Origin: Yersinia enterocolitica
GTDB lineage: Bacteria; Pseudomonadota; Gammaproteobacteria; Enterobacterales; Enterobacteriaceae
DNA: 64,000 nucleotides
Direction of reading: 5' to 3'
NCBI GenBank assembly: GCA_002082245.2
Contig: NBTC02000002.1
Span: 1,116,001 to 1,180,000, forward strand
The notes below the pieces were generated by a model. The model saw nothing but the letters and a program-made list of their open reading frames with translations. It searched no databases and was not told the origin of the DNA. Both the position numbers and the translations under genes were made by a program. Shown here piece by piece: positions 42,923 through 53,172 of the stretch (positions within the stretch are counted from its first letter, which is position 1; each line of letters opens with the position of its first letter).

Positions 42923-43038
42923 GATACCAAATGTCATTGCCGTTGCAGTAAACGAATGACAAATCGGTCGGGAACCGGTTTGAACCGTATTTATGCTGGC
43001 TCGCAGGGTGAGCCTCAAAGAATGAGGCTCATTAATCC
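42923..43038. repeat. Half ERIC element joined to the hairpin module
   Basis: The left arm resembles ERIC (TACCAAATGTCATTGCCGTTGCAG), followed by the module with both hairpins (AAATCGGTCGGGAACCGGTTT and GAGCCTCAAAGAATGAGGCTC), after which the match stops at ATTAATCC. The ERIC right arm and core are missing. It lies between the convergent yceB and ycdY. Confidence 0.8.
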
Positions 43039-43050
43039 AAAGAGGGTTAC

Positions 43051-43608
43051 TTAATTCGGCAAAGTATCTTCAGACAACTCATCCCACATCGCCTGTAACG
43101 CTTCGCGGCTCAACTGAGCCAACGTCCGATAAAAGCCGGTGTTAGCGTGGGCCTCTACTTTGCCAAGAAAGCGACCACACCAGGGCAGTAAATAGTCGTT
43201 AAACAGTGCGGTTTGAGCCGCAATCTCATCCTCTGCGGCTTGGTCTTCCAACCAAGAGGCTGCCAATAATAACCCACCAAAATGATCAGTTGGGCCATCG
43301 CCCAGCGGCATCCCTCGTTGTTGCAAAAACGCTCTGACCTCAGCTTCTGGGCAAGCATCCTCATAATCGCTGCCATAAGGTGACACGCTACGATCATCGC
43401 CGACGAACAACGCGTTATAATCAGCGACCACCGCCGGTGGCTGATACTCTTGTTGCAAACGCGCCAGCAGCTCACCTTGTTCCAGTGGCCAGTGCTGCTC
43501 TAATTTGCCCTGACTTATCAGCGCAAAAAGGGGGGCCAGTAGCGGATCTTGTGGTTGGCGATAAAATAGTGACCCAAGAACCCGGCACACCAGAGAGAAA
43601 TCATTCAT
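43051..43608 (-). CDS. ycdY: TorD-family chaperone YcdY
   Basis: 185 residues (E. coli 184). TorD/DmsD-like all-helical chaperone. NDFSLVCRVLGSLFYRQPQDP and the family segment YNALFVGDD...SPYGSDYEDA are present. E. coli YcdY was reported to raise activity of the zinc phosphatase YcdX, encoded next to it here too (61-bp gap). Confidence 0.94.
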   Translation of the reverse strand: MNDFSLVCRVLGSLFYRQPQDPLLAPLFALISQGKLEQHWPLEQGELLARLQQEYQPPAVVADYNALFVGDDRSVSPYGSDYEDACPEAEVRAFLQQRGMPLGDGPTDHFGGLLLAASWLEDQAAEDEIAAQTALFNDYLLPWCGRFLGKVEAHANTGFYRTLAQLSREALQAMWDELSEDTLPN

Positions 43609-43669
43609 TTACATCTTCCTGTTTCTTATGAATATTTAAACCACAAGTGACAATGTCACATACTTTATA

Positions 43670-44407
43670 TTATAAATCAGCCAACTCAGGGATTACCGGG
43701 CGGCCACGCTGCTCAAGGTAATTCAGTAAGCGGCGCGGGCTAACATTCAAAATACGGTCTGGCGGGAAATTCACCTCAGCAATAATCCGCTCACAATGTT
43801 CGAAAGTCCCCAATGAATAGGCAATATGGGAGTCAGAACCTAATGCCAACCAGCCACCGGCATCACGGACCGCTTCAGCAATCGCCCGGCAGTTCGCTTC
43901 GCTGCCCTTGCGTGAATGCGTAAAGGACGAGTTATTCAACTCCAACGCCACATTGTATTTTGCCGCTGCCTCAGCAATAGCTGGAATATCAACAGGATAT
44001 TTAGGATTACCGGGATGACTGATGATGTGCACATTCCCCTGTGCCATGGCCGCAATCATTGCCTGAGTATTGGCAGCTTTGTCTTGAGGCGGGAATACAG
44101 GCTCATGGAAGCCGGCAATTAGCAGGTCGATGGCATCAAGCATCGGGCCGGTACAATCGATATCACCGTCCAAATTCTTAATATTAGCCTCAATACCGCG
44201 CAAAATACCCACACCATCTACCAACCGTGGCCAGACACGCATGTTCATAAAGTGCCAGTAATGCGGGGCATCAGCCATATCCGGGCCATGGTCAGTAATG
44301 GCAAACAGCTTAATATTTTTTAACTTAGCTTCGGCAATGTAATCGTGCAGGGTGCTGTAAGCATGGGTGCTGGCGATGGTATGCATATGTAAATCAACAG
44401 GATACAT
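43670..44407 (-). CDS. ycdX: PHP-domain zinc phosphatase YcdX
   Basis: 245 residues, E. coli length. PHP-domain with the trinuclear metal motif DLHMHT (D5, H7, H9), ITDHGPD, HPGNP and GSDSHIA, all intact. Preferred substrate unknown. In a ghrA-ycdX-ycdY run on one strand. Confidence 0.95.
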   Translation of the reverse strand: MYPVDLHMHTIASTHAYSTLHDYIAEAKLKNIKLFAITDHGPDMADAPHYWHFMNMRVWPRLVDGVGILRGIEANIKNLDGDIDCTGPMLDAIDLLIAGFHEPVFPPQDKAANTQAMIAAMAQGNVHIISHPGNPKYPVDIPAIAEAAAKYNVALELNNSSFTHSRKGSEANCRAIAEAVRDAGGWLALGSDSHIAYSLGTFEHCERIIAEVNFPPDRILNVSPRRLLNYLEQRGRPVIPELADL

Positions 44408-44560
44408 GACTACTCCACAAAGTCTTTTAAGGCAGGATGGCTTTTTTGCAGGTAAAGCATAGACTGCTAATGATAGCAGGAATTCTTCTCATCAACAGCG
44501 CTAAAAGCCCTTACTTGCAGGGCTATCGCTATATCTCATCGAACCGAGTCAGTATGTAAA

Positions 44561-45502
44561 TCAGTAACCTCGTACCACATCGACCAGGCCCGCTGGCACT
44601 CTCCCCGCTTCGATGGCTTGAATATTGGCAACTACCTGATCCATCGCTATCTCCGGCAGGGTTATCGCTGCAATATGCGGTGTAATAGTGATGCGTGGGT
44701 GACTCCAGAAAGGATGCATTGACGGTAAGGGTTCCTCAGCAAATACATCCAATGTCGCCGCTGCAACGCTCCCAACACTCATTGCAGTTAATAGATCACG
44801 CTCCAATAAATGTGCACCACGCGCAATATTGATCACATAAGCGTTAGCATTCAATTGTGAAAACAGCGATTGGTTCAAGATACCGACAGTTTCGGGCGTA
44901 TTGGGCAGCAAATTAATCAATAATTGTGTCCCTTGCAGGAAAGTCGATAGTTTCTCTTTGCCGGCAAAACTGGTTATACCCTCAATCTGTTTTGGTGTAC
45001 GGCTCCAACAACGCACGGTAAAACCAAACTCAGCCAATTTGTGGGCCACGCTTTTACCTAATACCCCCGCCCCAAGAATACCTATGGTAAATTTATCATG
45101 CTGATGCGGCTCCAGCGGTTGCCACACTTTCTGCTGTTGTTGCAGTTGATACTCATCCATTCGGCGGAAATATCGCAATACACCGGCTACCACATACTCC
45201 TGCATTTGCAATGACATACCAGAGTCTTCTAATCGTACCAGCGGCACTCCGGTTGGCAATGTGCCCGGAGAGCGGCGCTCTTGATCCAAAATAGCATCGA
45301 CCCCCGCCCCTAAAGCAAAAATGCCTTTCAGTTCAACACGTCTGGCGAGCATTTCCTGTGGTGGCTGCCAGACGAGAGCATAATCCGCTGGTTGTGTATC
45401 ACCACGTCGCCACTGCCTGATTTTCGCCGTGGGCAAGCGAGATTGTATGCCTGACAACCACTGTTTTGCTTCAAAAAACGGGTGATAAAAAATAATATTC
45501 AT
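44561..45502 (-). CDS. ghrA: Glyoxylate/hydroxypyruvate reductase A
   Basis: 313 residues from the ATG at 45502 (MNIIFYHPFFEAKQW); E. coli GhrA is 312. AAGGAG is 10 nt upstream. The open frame extends 20 codons further without family character. D-2-hydroxyacid dehydrogenase: Rossmann GILGAGVLGKSVA, catalytic Arg in NIARGAHL, Glu in FAEEPLP and His in TPHIAAIT. It reduces glyoxylate to glycolate with NADPH. Confidence 0.94.
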   Translation of the reverse strand: MNIIFYHPFFEAKQWLSGIQSRLPTAKIRQWRRGDTQPADYALVWQPPQEMLARRVELKGIFALGAGVDAILDQERRSPGTLPTGVPLVRLEDSGMSLQMQEYVVAGVLRYFRRMDEYQLQQQQKVWQPLEPHQHDKFTIGILGAGVLGKSVAHKLAEFGFTVRCWSRTPKQIEGITSFAGKEKLSTFLQGTQLLINLLPNTPETVGILNQSLFSQLNANAYVINIARGAHLLERDLLTAMSVGSVAAATLDVFAEEPLPSMHPFWSHPRITITPHIAAITLPEIAMDQVVANIQAIEAGRVPAGLVDVVRGY

Positions 45503-45643
45503 TATTTGCCAACTCCTTGCGAAAGTACCTGATAGATTTCCGCGATTAACGGTCAGATGCAAGTGTTACCCGCAAGAAATGACGATGAAATCAGCAAACT
45601 GCTGTAACTTTAGCTAAACAGTAACAAAGCCAATATAAGAGGG

Positions 45644-45672
45644 TTGACGCTGGGCACACTTTTGCCTACATT
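45644..45672 (+). promoter_or_regulatory. Promoter of the first tRNA-Ser gene
   Basis: TTGACG, a 17-bp spacer, TACATT, then a GC-rich discriminator (ACGCCGGTCG), as in stringently controlled stable-RNA promoters. About 42 bp upstream of the tRNA. Confidence 0.75.
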
Positions 45673-45714
45673 ACGCCGGTCGACAGCGTTTAGCGTAGTT
45701 GATAGCTGTAACAC

Positions 45715-45804
45715 GGTGAGGTGTCTGAGTGGCTGAAGGAGCACGCCTGGAAAGTGTGTATACGTGTAAGCGTATCGAGGGTTCGAACCCCTCCCTCACC
45801 GCCA
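45715..45804 (+). tRNA. serX: tRNA-Ser (GGA)
   Basis: 90 nt with encoded CCA. Acceptor stem GGTGAGG/CCTCACC, anticodon loop CTGGAAA with anticodon GGA, long serine-type variable arm with stem ATACGT/GCGTAT and loop GTAA (one G-U pair), T arm GAGGGTTCGAACCCCTC. It has its own promoter and terminator. Its place next to ghrA matches E. coli serX. Confidence 0.97.
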
Positions 45805-45847
45805 TATTTAGTCTGTAGATGAACCTTGGTTTCTACGACAAACGAAG

Positions 45848-45909
45848 CGGCAATCGATAACATGTCTGGTTTCATACCTGAACCTGTTAACCCGATTGCC
45901 GTTTTTTTT
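45848..45909 (+). terminator. Long terminator after the first tRNA-Ser
   Basis: CGGCAATCG ... CGATTGCCG, a perfect 9-bp outer stem, with inner GATAACA / TGTTAAC pairing, followed by T8. Confidence 0.85.
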
Positions 45910-45955
45910 CGCCTTTAGATAGCTTTATTTCCTGCCAAATATCGTTTCAGACATA

Positions 45956-46156
<201 letters not shown>

Positions 46157-46272
46157 AACATAATCACTTTATTAAATGCCTCTATTACTAATTGGTTTAT
46201 TTCCAGTTCAATATTACATGTTACAAGATAAGGAATATTATAAATCCGAAATAACCCATATCGAGGTATCAA

Positions 46273-47166
46273 ATGAAAAATAAGCGATTTTATTTTATTT
46301 CTTTATTATTCACCCTGTGTGTTAACCCCCTATCAGCCTCGCCGTTAATCGTTGCTCATCGTGCAGGAACAGCCGATTTCCCAGAGAACACTCGACATGC
46401 CATCAGTAAAGCGTTATCAAATAATGCTGATATTATTTGGGTCTCGGTTCAACTTAGTAAAGATGGTGTTTTAGTACTATATCGGCCCAAAGATTTGAGC
46501 GAATTGACTAACGGCAGCGGCCTGGTCTCTGACCACTCTTGGCAAGAATTACAGTTATTAGATGCGGCCTATCACTTTAAAAGTGACGATCAGTATACAT
46601 TCCGCGGATGGGGGGTAAAGATCCCCTCATTACATCATATTTTATTATCGTTCCCAAAAGCAAGATTCACTATAGATATTAAGTCTCCTGATGTAGATCC
46701 AAAAATAATAGCGAATGCCATAACAGAAATGAGAGAAAGCATTCTCTCACCTGACCGCATTGTTTTCTATTCTACTGAGAAAAAATATCTTGATGCGCTA
46801 CCTGATTATATAAGTAAATTCGAGACACGTAATAAAACCCGTAAAATTTTAGCTACTGCGGTGATGGCAGATGAATGTATAATAGCCAAAAACAAGGGTA
46901 ATTCATTCATTAGCAACCAGAATAGACATTATGCCTTTGAATTAAGACGTGAGGTAAAGGTCGTCGAGAAATTCACCCTGGGTAAAGGAACAACCCGGAC
47001 CCAATTGGTTTGGAATCAACAGGCAATGGACTGTTTCAAGCAGAGCGAAGATGCAAAAATTTTGCTGATTGGCATAAACTCTGCAAAAGATTATCAGCTA
47101 GCTAAAGATCTCGGTGCCGATTATGTGATGGTTGATTCACCACTGCAGGCGAAAAATTGGCGTTGA
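46273..47166 (+). CDS. Exported GDPD-like protein with altered active site
   Basis: 297 residues. A signal peptide (about 1-22, NPLSAS) precedes a glycerophosphodiester phosphodiesterase fold. HRAG (H29, R30) and PENT (E38, N39) are kept, but the usual metal ligands ElD read WVS at 56-58, and the second catalytic His (HD) reads Y70-R71. GlpQ-type metal binding is therefore doubtful; a subgroup of GDPD-like proteins with VQLSKDG-VLYRP is known to me only by general appearance. The gene is AT-rich and lies between two tRNA-Ser copies, suggesting acquisition. GAGG lies 6 nt before the ATG. Confidence 0.88.
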   Translation: MKNKRFYFISLLFTLCVNPLSASPLIVAHRAGTADFPENTRHAISKALSNNADIIWVSVQLSKDGVLVLYRPKDLSELTNGSGLVSDHSWQELQLLDAAYHFKSDDQYTFRGWGVKIPSLHHILLSFPKARFTIDIKSPDVDPKIIANAITEMRESILSPDRIVFYSTEKKYLDALPDYISKFETRNKTRKILATAVMADECIIAKNKGNSFISNQNRHYAFELRREVKVVEKFTLGKGTTRTQLVWNQQAMDCFKQSEDAKILLIGINSAKDYQLAKDLGADYVMVDSPLQAKNWR

Positions 47167-47241
47167 TTGCTTATAATTTGCCGGTGATTTACGCTATATG
47201 CATGCAGAATAACCAGATGAATGGCAACGGGTAAATACTGC

Positions 47242-47270
47242 TTGACCATCTGCCTGCTGGTCCCTATAGT
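47242..47270 (+). promoter_or_regulatory. Promoter of the second tRNA-Ser gene
   Basis: TTGACC, a 17-bp spacer, TATAGT, with a GC-rich discriminator (ACCGCCCCG). About 35 bp upstream of the tRNA, so this copy is expressed on its own. Confidence 0.8.
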
Positions 47271-47305
47271 ACCGCCCCGTTGCCGTGCTTAGCGCGGTAA
47301 CAAAC

Positions 47306-47395
47306 GGTGAGGTGTCTGAGTGGCTGAAGGAGCACGCCTGGAAAGTGTGTATACGCGTAAGTGTATCGAGGGTTCGAACCCCTCTCTCACCGCCA
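47306..47395 (+). tRNA. tRNA-Ser (GGA), second copy
   Basis: 90 nt with encoded CCA, differing from the first copy at three sites: the variable arm reads ATACGC-GTAA-GTGTAT, and the acceptor 3' strand is TCTCACC (G-U pair at the base). Anticodon GGA. All changes keep pairing through G-U, so the gene is intact. Confidence 0.97.
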
Positions 47396-47404
47396 TATTC
47401 GAGC

Positions 47405-47435
47405 AAAAGGCTCTGACGAAAGTCAGAGCCTTTTT
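47405..47435 (+). terminator. Terminator after the second tRNA-Ser
   Basis: AAAAGGCTCTGAC-GAAA-GTCAGAGCCTTTTT, a perfect stem with a GAAA tetraloop and a T-run. It also precedes the 3' end of the convergent diguanylate cyclase gene. Confidence 0.92.
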
Positions 47436-47457
47436 CGTGATTCCCACCAAGGTGTTT

Positions 47458-48576
47458 CTACAACTTACGGCGGCGCCCCTCTTTATCTATGCGGTCTCCC
47501 AATGGGGAAAATGGCATTAATCGGCTGTAAACCACTTGATTGCGCCCTTGTTTCTTCGCCTGATAAAGTGCTTCATCCGTCATTTTTAATGCTTTTAGCA
47601 TCGACATTCCAGGCAAATAAAGAGACGCACCAATCGAGATGGTGGCCTTTATTTTACGTCCGTCAGGTAAAACCACCGCGAGATTCTCAACTTGTTGGAG
47701 AATTCGCTCGGCAACCGCTTTAATCGTTTGTGGTTCGTGGCGGCGGGTTATAACAATAAACTCTTCACCGCCATAACGGCCAACAAAGTCCTCATCGCGA
47801 ATGATTGACGTCAGCAGCTTCCCCACTTCTGTTAGAAGTAAATCACCACCGTCATGACCATAGCTGTCATTCACCGACTTAAAATGGTCCAGATCCAGAA
47901 TCATTAAACCACACGCCTGACGGCTGTTGTGAATTGCCGTTAATCGATAATCAATACTTGCCCGGTTATTTAGCTGGGTTAATTTGTCAATATTCGCCCG
48001 GTTTTTCATCGAAAAATAGGCGGAGATATGACGCTCTTTAAAATTCAGTGCATGGTAGCAAATAGCCAAACAGAGCGCGGAAATCAGTTGATATACTATC
48101 ACCTGGGCCCAGGTCAAAATATGCGGGGCAACTAATACAGCAACGACCATACGATAAATCGCAATAGCGAGGATTGCGGTATAAAAAATACGATTGCTTT
48201 TTCGCTCCCAGACTCGTGACAGTATGAGCGGAATAAATATTATTGTTATAAGAATATTGTCGAGGGTAAACCAGCCTGTGAAAGCAAAATTAATCAGCAA
48301 TGCCGTCAAGCTACTTAACCAACCACCATAGAAAGTGACCAAAATAATCGGAATCAACTCGAAACTATAGAAAAACGCACCTGAAATCACCCACTGGTCC
48401 TGATTCAGATAAAGTGAAACCAGTCCCGATGCGACACCAAATAGAATACGTTTCCAGACGTCCCCATTGTAAGAAAAAGCACTGTTCTTACTTAAGGCAA
48501 AATAACTGATTGAGAGCGTCGCATAGGTGACACAAGCATCTCGGTATAGTGTCGATAGAGATTCTAATTCGCTCAT
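47458..48576 (-). CDS. Membrane diguanylate cyclase (GGDEF)
   Basis: 372 residues. Five to six hydrophobic segments in residues 10-180, then a GGDEF domain (about 190-355) with the intact active site RYGGEEF (G269-F273) and an inhibitory I-site RDED (R260-D263) five residues before it. It should make cyclic di-GMP from two GTP and be subject to product inhibition. No EAL domain. The sensor input is unknown; the membrane part loosely resembles 5TMR-LYT-type sensors. Not placed confidently with HmsT or HmsD of Y. pestis. Confidence 0.9.
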   Translation of the reverse strand: MSELESLSTLYRDACVTYATLSISYFALSKNSAFSYNGDVWKRILFGVASGLVSLYLNQDQWVISGAFFYSFELIPIILVTFYGGWLSSLTALLINFAFTGWFTLDNILITIIFIPLILSRVWERKSNRIFYTAILAIAIYRMVVAVLVAPHILTWAQVIVYQLISALCLAICYHALNFKERHISAYFSMKNRANIDKLTQLNNRASIDYRLTAIHNSRQACGLMILDLDHFKSVNDSYGHDGGDLLLTEVGKLLTSIIRDEDFVGRYGGEEFIVITRRHEPQTIKAVAERILQQVENLAVVLPDGRKIKATISIGASLYLPGMSMLKALKMTDEALYQAKKQGRNQVVYSRLMPFSPLGDRIDKEGRRRKL

Positions 48577-49140
48577 GGCGTAGCATTAATCCTTTGAATT
48601 CTCAGCGAGGATTTTGGCTGACATTGGTTTGTCTTATTGCCAACTAACATTAAGTAACGTTTTACGTCGAATATATTCATTGGAAATCCTAAACATTAAG
48701 CATGGTTAATAGCCATAGTTTCTAACTCAAATCTTAGCTGTGAGACAGGTTTTATTCCTGAATAATTTCACTATGGGACCAATCCCTCAATTCATGTAAC
48801 AAGATGTCGCCTAATCACCCCCCTTTCGATTTCGCACACAGGATGCAGCCCTAGTTTGGATGCTTATTTTTCAATTTCCGATACTTGGGTCTAAAAGAAG
48901 GCGCTAGTGGGGATAATAACCACTTTTCATTTATTCAGGGGAGGAATGCACTGGTCCACCATGAATCCGTTCATTTAACCCTCTTTATAAAACCGACAGT
49001 TATCTAATTTTCCGACTGAGATTGATATACATCTAGATCTTAGTCACCTAATTGGCGTATCGTTGTGTTCTGCTACTCGAGACGGACCCTTACTGGCCCG
49101 CCATTTATTTTGTCTTTTCTTTATTTGGTTTGCACCTTAG
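48577..49140. other. Long divergent spacer between the cyclase and dauA
   Basis: 564 bp without a credible gene, ERIC element or tRNA. No promoter could be placed confidently. It is the longest spacer in the window without a recognised element. Confidence 0.45.
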
Positions 49141-50841
49141 ATGAAAACGCACGGAATTAACGGCATTAGGCCGTTCAGCGCGCTTATTGACGCTTGCTGG
49201 CGAGAAACCTATACACTTCAAAGACTTCTCAAAGATATAATTGCCGGTGTCACTGTCGGTATCATTGCTATCCCACTGGCGATGGCACTGGCTATTGCCA
49301 GTGGTGTCCCACCACAATACGGCTTATATACCTCCGCTATTGCCGGTATTGTTATTGCGGTCACCGGCGGCTCCCGCTATAGCGTATCCGGCCCCACTGC
49401 CGCTTTTGTGGTTATTCTCTATCCGGTATCACAGCAGTTTGGTTTAGCGGGTTTGCTGCTGGCTACACTGATCTCCGGTATATTTTTATTATTTATGGGC
49501 CTAGGGCGACTTGGCCGATTGATTGAATATATCCCGCTGTCCGTCACCCTCGGTTTTACCTCAGGTATTGGTATCACCATTGCCACCATGCAGGTGAAAG
49601 ATTTCTTTGGCCTGCACCTGACAGAAGTGCCGGAAAATTATGCTGGTAAAGTTGCCGCGTTGGCTCAAGCAATGCCAACCATCAACCTCAGTGATACGCT
49701 AATTGCAACCGTCACTCTGCTGGTATTAATACTCTGGCCACGGTTAAAATTAAAGTTACCGGGTCACTTACCGGCATTGGTTGCGGGTACTGCCGTCATG
49801 GCGGTGTTATCGCTATTTGATCATCAAGTGGCGACTATCGGCTCGCGCTTTGGCTATTTACTGGCCGATGGCACCCAAGGCCACGGTATTCCCCCCATCC
49901 TGCCGCAATTTGTCTTGCCGTGGAATTTACCTGCCGCCAATAGTCAGCCATTTGTATTGAACTGGGCAACCTTCTCTGCATTACTGCCCGCAGCCTTTTC
50001 TATGGCAATGCTGGGCGCAATTGAGTCATTGCTCTGCGCCGTCGTACTTGATGGTATGACAGGACAAAAGCATCACTCCAACAGTGAGTTAGTCGGTCAG
50101 GGACTGGGGAATATCATTGCGCCATTCTTTGGCGGGATCACTGCGACTGCCGCCATTGCTCGTTCTGCGGCTAATGTTCGCGCAGGTGCAACCTCACCAG
50201 TGTCAGCCATCATCCACGCACTGTTGGTCTTACTGGCGTTACTGGTACTGGCACCGATGTTGTCTTATCTGCCTTTAGCTGCGATGGCGTCTCTGCTACT
50301 GATTGTGGCCTGGAACATGAGTGAGGCACATAAAGTCGTTGACCTCCTGCGCCGAGCGCCTAAAGATGACATTATTGTGATGTTGTTGTGCATGAGCCTG
50401 ACGGTATTATTTGACATGGTGATTGCAATCACAGTGGGTATTGTGTTGGCCTCACTGCTGTTTATGCGGCGTATTGCGCGCATGACGCGCCTGAGTGAGA
50501 TACCCGCGGCTGTTGATGAGCATACGCTGGTATTGCGAGTGAACGGGCCACTGTTTTTCGCTGCCGCAGAGCGGATATTTAATGAGTTACTCAGCCGTTG
50601 TGAGAATTATCAAACCATTATTTTGCAGTGGGATGCAGTACCGGTTCTGGATGCCGGTGGCCTAAATGCGTTCCTACGCTTCACAGAGGCGCTGGGCGAG
50701 CAACAACAGCTCGTTATCACGGATATTCCTTTCCAGCCGCTGAAGACGCTGGCAAGAGCCAGAGTGCAGCCCATTGAAGGCAAGTTGAGTTTTTATGGGT
50801 CACTGCCAGAAGCGCTGGAGGCTTTACGCGTAAGAGGTTAG
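49141..50841 (+). CDS. dauA: C4-dicarboxylic acid transporter DauA (SulP family)
   Basis: 566 residues (E. coli DauA/YchM 559). About 11-14 membrane segments in residues 30-440, including [20 protein letters not shown] and [19 protein letters not shown], then a cytoplasmic STAS domain (about 450-560) with LDAGGLNAF. It transports succinate, fumarate and aspartate at acid pH in E. coli. In E. coli it lies between prs and ychH; here it is next to kdsA, convergent across a terminator. Confidence 0.95.
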   Translation: MKTHGINGIRPFSALIDACWRETYTLQRLLKDIIAGVTVGIIAIPLAMALAIASGVPPQYGLYTSAIAGIVIAVTGGSRYSVSGPTAAFVVILYPVSQQFGLAGLLLATLISGIFLLFMGLGRLGRLIEYIPLSVTLGFTSGIGITIATMQVKDFFGLHLTEVPENYAGKVAALAQAMPTINLSDTLIATVTLLVLILWPRLKLKLPGHLPALVAGTAVMAVLSLFDHQVATIGSRFGYLLADGTQGHGIPPILPQFVLPWNLPAANSQPFVLNWATFSALLPAAFSMAMLGAIESLLCAVVLDGMTGQKHHSNSELVGQGLGNIIAPFFGGITATAAIARSAANVRAGATSPVSAIIHALLVLLALLVLAPMLSYLPLAAMASLLLIVAWNMSEAHKVVDLLRRAPKDDIIVMLLCMSLTVLFDMVIAITVGIVLASLLFMRRIARMTRLSEIPAAVDEHTLVLRVNGPLFFAAAERIFNELLSRCENYQTIILQWDAVPVLDAGGLNAFLRFTEALGEQQQLVITDIPFQPLKTLARARVQPIEGKLSFYGSLPEALEALRVRG

Positions 50842-50870
50842 TCCCTTTGAATGAGTATTACGGTTTTCAA

Positions 50871-50902
50871 AAAAGGCAGTGTAGTTACCTACACTGCCTT
50901 TT
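50871..50902. terminator. Bidirectional terminator between dauA and kdsA
   Basis: AAAAGGCAGTGTAG-TTAC-CTACACTGCCTTTT, a perfect 14-bp stem with a 4-nt loop and T-runs on both strands. Confidence 0.93.
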
Positions 50903-50932
50903 CTTTATTCAAATATTACCGGCGAACACTTT

Positions 50933-51817
<885 letters not shown>

Positions 51818-51876
51818 TTAATTACCACGGTTATGCCGCAAGACATGGCTACCATACAACCGCGGTATAAAAGAGA

Positions 51877-52686
51877 TCAGTGCAATGTCACCCGCTGTTG
51901 CTCAATGGAGTGGATCTGCATTTTTATCATTTCAGCAATCGGGTCTTCCGGGCACTGTTCAACAAAATAGCTTAAATCAGAGATAGCAATATGGTTGCAA
52001 TCCAGTTGGGCATAAATCAAGCCACGGTCGCGGATTTCATAGGGGTCATCGGGGTCAAAAGCCAATACCGCTTCACTGGCGCGCAATGCCAACTCCATCT
52101 GCTTCTCTTCCATTAATGCCGCTTTCAATGTATCAAGCATTTTACGAACAATCAGGGTGTTTTCCGCTTCTTCCAGATCTTCATCTTCCAGTTCGGCGCT
52201 CAAACCCAGGTTGCCCTTAATCCACACTTCTAGCATATGTTCATTAAGCGTTTCACCGTTTAACGGATTAATCAGCCACATTTCTTCATCTAACCAATCA
52301 GCCCGAAGAATTAATTGAGTTGGAAAGATAACTGGCATCAAAGGTAGATCCAGTTGATGGGCGATGTGCAGGAAAATGACGCCCAGCGATACTGGCGTCC
52401 CTTGACGTTTATCCAACACTTTATCAAGCCAGATAGCGTCTGACAGGCGATAAACGCCACCAGCACCGCCAAATTTCCATTTACGGTAAAACAGATCAAT
52501 AAGCACTTCTAATTGCTGATCCTGATTGAGATTGGCGGGCATCGCAGCCCGGGCATCATCAACGAGCTGTTGTAATTGGTTGCGTACATCAACCAGTGGA
52601 AAATTCTGTCGAATCTCCTGGGTAACCAATAACACCCCATCACACAGGGACGCGTTGTTAAATTCGAAATCAGCAATGCTACTCAT
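51877..52686 (-). CDS. sirB1: SirB1 family protein (YchA)
   Basis: 269 residues. Transglutaminase-like/tetratricopeptide protein of unknown role; the segment YRKWKFGGAGGVYRLSDAIW and WLINPLNGETLN are typical. Its ATG overlaps the stop of sirB2 by 4 bp. In the same cluster as prmC, prfA and hemA, as in E. coli. Confidence 0.94.
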   Translation of the reverse strand: MSSIADFEFNNASLCDGVLLVTQEIRQNFPLVDVRNQLQQLVDDARAAMPANLNQDQQLEVLIDLFYRKWKFGGAGGVYRLSDAIWLDKVLDKRQGTPVSLGVIFLHIAHQLDLPLMPVIFPTQLILRADWLDEEMWLINPLNGETLNEHMLEVWIKGNLGLSAELEDEDLEEAENTLIVRKMLDTLKAALMEEKQMELALRASEAVLAFDPDDPYEIRDRGLIYAQLDCNHIAISDLSYFVEQCPEDPIAEMIKMQIHSIEQQRVTLH

Positions 52687-53084
52687 AGATATCCCATCAG
52701 CAGTGGTAATTTAGTTGTTGCCAGTTTGACAATCAAATACAGGCAACCCAATGCGAGTATGAAAGCAAGCCAGCGACGATTCTGGCTGCGGGTTCGCTTA
52801 CCTAATGCGACATAGCCAAGCAGGATATAGATAATAACGCCAAACAGCTTTTCAGTCAGCCATGTTCCTTGCGGACTGAAAGGGTAAAATCCGGTGATAA
52901 AAATCAGTACAATACCGCTGACAAATAGCAACGTATCATTGATATGTGGCGTTATTTTTACCCAGCGCTTATCCATCATAGCCGAACCGCGACATTTCCA
53001 AAAGAAACGTAATACAAACAGCGTAATACTGATAACTACTGTGAGTAAATGTAAATACTTCATGGCGATATAATCAACCCACAT
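52683..53084 (-). CDS. sirB2: SirB2 family inner-membrane protein (YchQ)
   Basis: 133 residues with four hydrophobic helices. VKITPHINDTLLFVSGIVL and WLTEKLFGVIIYILLGYVAL are family-like. Role unknown. Overlaps sirB1 (ATGA) downstream; prmC is about 90 bp upstream. Confidence 0.92.
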   Translation of the reverse strand: MWVDYIAMKYLHLLTVVISITLFVLRFFWKCRGSAMMDKRWVKITPHINDTLLFVSGIVLIFITGFYPFSPQGTWLTEKLFGVIIYILLGYVALGKRTRSQNRRWLAFILALGCLYLIVKLATTKLPLLMGYL

Positions 53085-53172
53085 GACTCTCGCTTCCTTA
53101 TCTATGTTAAATATTTATCGTTTTTTTTATTTGTTGCCGAATAAATGCCGCACAAAATCAGATTTTTCTTGA

